Assembly (NCBI GenBank): GCA_051155775.1
Contig: DAXETV010000009.1
Span: 1 to 64,000, forward strand
Length of the DNA: 64,000 nt
Reading direction: 5' to 3'
Origin: CAYSCZ01 sp051155775
GTDB lineage: Bacteria; Bacteroidota; Bacteroidia; Cytophagales; Cyclobacteriaceae
Shown here: positions 62,214-64,000 of the stretch, in pieces
Layout: the number at the start of each line of letters is the position of its first letter
How positions within the stretch are numbered: the stretch's first letter is position 1
The notes under the pieces: model-generated
Database searches by the model: none
Told to the model about the DNA's origin: nothing
Seen by the model: only the letters and a program-made list of their open reading frames with translations
Made by a program: the position numbers and the translations under genes

Positions 62214-62732
62214 ATGGATCAGTTTATAGAACTTCTTAAAATATTAATTCCAGCGCTTGCAGTTCTGTACGGAATGTACCTTGTAATGCGGTCATTTCTG
62301 GGAAGGGAAATGGAAAAATTGAAAATTGATGGCAAGCTAAATAATAGAGAAACTGTGCTACCAATACGCTTACAAGCCTATGAGCGGATATGCCTGCTGT
62401 TGGAAAGAATTAGCCCAACCCAGATAATTCCCAGGGTCAACAAGCCAGACTTTACAGGAAGAGACTTACAATCTGAATTAATAAGGGAAATAAGGGAAGA
62501 ATTCAACCATAATCTATCCCAGCAACTTTATATGAGTGATGAATCGTGGGGATTGGTTAGAAAAGCAAAAGAAGACGTGATTACCTTGATTAACGAGTCT
62601 GCAAATGACCTGGAAGAAGATTCCAGAGGTATCGATTTAGCAAGGATCGTTTTTGAAAAAGCTGCAGGTAGAGAAGATTCTGTTGTAATTGCTTTAAATT
62701 TTATAAAAAATGAAATTAGAGAAATATTTTAA
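62214..62732 (+). CDS. Membrane-anchored conserved protein of unknown function
   Basis: This 172-residue protein has one N-terminal membrane helix (LLKILIPALAVLYGMYLVM) and a soluble helical part. LPIRLQAYERICLLLERISP, REEFNHNLSQQLYMSD and WGLVRKAKEDVITLIN look conserved and match a Bacteroidota family that I know only as a hypothetical protein. It is divergent from the IscA-like gene and 77 bp upstream of the NAD(P)-binding gene. Confidence 0.7.
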   Translation: MDQFIELLKILIPALAVLYGMYLVMRSFLGREMEKLKIDGKLNNRETVLPIRLQAYERICLLLERISPTQIIPRVNKPDFTGRDLQSELIREIREEFNHNLSQQLYMSDESWGLVRKAKEDVITLINESANDLEEDSRGIDLARIVFEKAAGREDSVVIALNFIKNEIREIF

Positions 62733-62809
62733 TTACTTTTCTACAGATTTTATCGACCAGAATCAATTAAATATAGAATAAACGATTTTCTAGCCCGATT
62801 CATACTGCC

Positions 62810-63478
62810 ATGAAACACAAAACAGCATTTATTGTAGGGGCTACAGGACTTGTTGGAAAAGCATTGCTAAACCTGCTTTTCAAGGAAAAATATTATGATC
62901 GGATCATTGTGCTTACCAGAAGGCCAATAGACATTAAAGAAAAAAGACTCGAGGAACTGATTATAAAAAACTTCGACCTACTCGATCAATATAAAGATTG
63001 GCTGACAGCAAATGACTACTACTGTTGTCTTGGCACTAGCTTAAAGAAAGCAGGTTCACACGAGGAATTCAGAAAAGTTGATTTGGAATATCCTTTGAAA
63101 ATTGCTTCCATAGCTGAAGAACATCCCTCATTTGAAAGTTTTATGTTGGTGTCCTCCGTAGCTGCTAATCCAAACTCAGCTGCGACATACAATCGAGTAA
63201 AAGGTGAATTGGAGCAGGAACTAAGAAAATTAAATCTAAATTCTTTACATATTTTCAGGGCTTCTTTATTGGTTGGGCCAAGAGAAGAATATAGGCCTGG
63301 GGAGATTGCGGCTAGATTATTGACTAAAATCCTTTCTTTCTTCATCATAGGCTGGAAAAGAAATTTTGCTTTAGTGAAAGCAGAAGAAGTTGCAAAAGCC
63401 ATGTTTAATCAAGCAAAAAATGGCCTGAAAGGAATCCATGTATACCGCCCTGCCCGAATCAGAAAAATTTCCCAGTGA
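62810..63478 (+). CDS. NAD(P)-binding Rossmann-fold protein, HTATIP2-like
   Basis: This 222-residue short-chain-like reductase starts with the dinucleotide motif FIVGATGLVGKALL and has ILTRRP and CCLGTSLKKAGS. SSVAANPNSAATYNRVKGELE contains the Tyr-x-x-x-Lys-type pair. The family (atypical SDR, HTATIP2/TIP30-like) includes oxidoreductases of unknown substrate. The dtd start codon overlaps its stop (GTGA), so they are coupled. Confidence 0.85.
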   Translation: MKHKTAFIVGATGLVGKALLNLLFKEKYYDRIIVLTRRPIDIKEKRLEELIIKNFDLLDQYKDWLTANDYYCCLGTSLKKAGSHEEFRKVDLEYPLKIASIAEEHPSFESFMLVSSVAANPNSAATYNRVKGELEQELRKLNLNSLHIFRASLLVGPREEYRPGEIAARLLTKILSFFIIGWKRNFALVKAEEVAKAMFNQAKNGLKGIHVYRPARIRKISQ

Positions 63479-63927
63479 TTGCCGTAATTCAAAGGGCTGC
63501 AAAAGCTTCCGTAATTATCAATAGACAGTATCAGAAAGAAATCGGAGAAGGTTTGGTTTTACTTATCGGAATAGAAGACCAGGACGGCGCAGAGGATATC
63601 AAATGGTTAAGTAAGAAAATAGTAAACTTAAGGATATTTAATGATGCGCATGGAGTTATGAATAAGAGCTTACTTGAGATTGACGGTGAGCTAATGGTTA
63701 TCAGCCAGTTTACTTTACATGCAAGTACTAAAAAAGGTAACCGCCCTTCCTACATAAAAGCCGCCAAACCAGATATTGCAATACCTATATATGATAATTT
63801 TGTTGAGAATTTATCAATTAATCTTGGTAAAGATATAATTACAGGTGAATTTGGTGCCGACATGAAAGTCAGTCTTGTTAATGACGGGCCAGTGACCATA
63901 ATTATTGATACAAAGGATAAAAAGTAA
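63475..63927 (+). CDS. dtd: D-aminoacyl-tRNA deacylase
   Basis: This 150-residue DTD hydrolyses D-amino acids from mischarged tRNA. It has the signature SQFTLHAST (Dtd SQxTL motif) and NDGPVTIIIDT (NxGPVT motif with the cross-subunit Gly-Pro). It starts with GTG at 63475, overlapping the previous stop by 4 bp; Ile-Ala-Val-Ile-Gln follows, as in other DTDs, which supports the choice. Length is normal. Confidence 0.93.
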   Translation: MIAVIQRAAKASVIINRQYQKEIGEGLVLLIGIEDQDGAEDIKWLSKKIVNLRIFNDAHGVMNKSLLEIDGELMVISQFTLHASTKKGNRPSYIKAAKPDIAIPIYDNFVENLSINLGKDIITGEFGADMKVSLVNDGPVTIIIDTKDKK

Positions 63928-63940
63928 GTTTGTAGTGATA

Positions 63941-63973
63941 GTAAAAAAAGCTCTCAGCGCCTCTGAGAGCTTT
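63941..63973. terminator. Hairpin terminator after dtd, T-run on the minus side
   Basis: AGCTCTCAG (63949-63957) pairs perfectly with CTGAGAGCT (63963-63971) around a 5-nt loop. The long run of seven A residues is on its left (63943-63949), so on the minus strand it is followed by T residues and would end a minus-strand gene to the right of the window. On the plus strand only three T residues follow, giving weaker termination for dtd. Confidence 0.65.
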
Positions 63974-64000
63974 GGCATACACGAACGTTAGAAATAAGGT

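Noticed and set aside
1..64000. CRISPR arrays, phage genes, anti-phage defence systems
   Set aside because: No regularly spaced repeats, cas genes, phage structural genes or recognisable defence cassette were found in reading both strands.

Overview
The window reads as chromosome of a Bacteroidota bacterium, most likely a marine or soil member of the Cytophagales. The pointers are a SusC/SusD pair, many lipoproteins with SusD-type signal peptides, a PorE-like OmpA protein, a fused SecDF, a zinc-ligand-poor DksA-like protein, a SiaB-type kinase, AT-rich intergenic DNA and a TAnnTTTG-type promoter in front of the tRNA gene. The genus cannot be fixed from sequence reading alone.

Left part (0.3-24.4 kb): a large polysaccharide utilisation locus (PUL), nearly all on the minus strand. 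In transcription order it has SusC, SusD and a double-LamG surface lipoprotein; then an intrinsic terminator; then two GH144-type glucanases, a GH3 beta-glucosidase, a GH43 enzyme with discoidin-like and FN3 modules, a secreted endonuclease/exonuclease/phosphatase (EEP) fold enzyme, a sulfatase, a Tat-exported Gfo/Idh/MocA protein, a GH172 (DUF2961) enzyme and two more sulfatases. Many genes overlap or lie within 25 bp of each other. A choice-of-anchor-J-like lipoprotein is divergent from susC. GH144 plus GH3 resembles known beta-1,2-glucan loci, whereas the sulfatase, GH172 and GH43 part suggests a sulfated, furanose-containing glycan, so the locus looks composite.

Middle part (24.4-32.4 kb): a gene-decay and accessory segment. 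It holds a 0.2 kb element with inverted-repeat ends, a lipoprotein esterase, a DinB-like protein, an AraC regulator with an AiiA-like lactonase candidate, a transposase scrap, a RelE/ParE toxin scrap, an arsenosugar-type radical SAM/CMD pair, a SnoaL-like lipoprotein and an esterase.

Second glycan cluster (32.5-39.2 kb): an EEP lipoprotein, an anchor-J-like lipoprotein, a sulfatase, a large GH172 lipoprotein and a divergent LacI regulator. This repeats four protein families of the main PUL without a SusCD pair. A half-site GCTTAA(A) recurs upstream of susC and on both sides of lacI and may be the LacI operator.

Right part (39.2-64 kb): ordinary core genome. It includes a NhaP antiporter, a vWA protein, a TMEM175-like channel, purM, a PorE-like protein, Fe-S oxidoreductase subunits, tRNA-Phe, rluB, scpB, a dksA-like gene, an M20 amidohydrolase, a SPOR lipoprotein, secA, dapF, rplS, a SiaB-like kinase, a START protein, secDF, an IscA-like protein, an NAD(P)-binding protein and dtd. 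The first 460 bp contain the tail of a WG-repeat gene and a frameshifted Rpn-type transposase/nuclease remnant. No CRISPR array, rRNA gene, intact insertion sequence, prophage or replication origin was seen.
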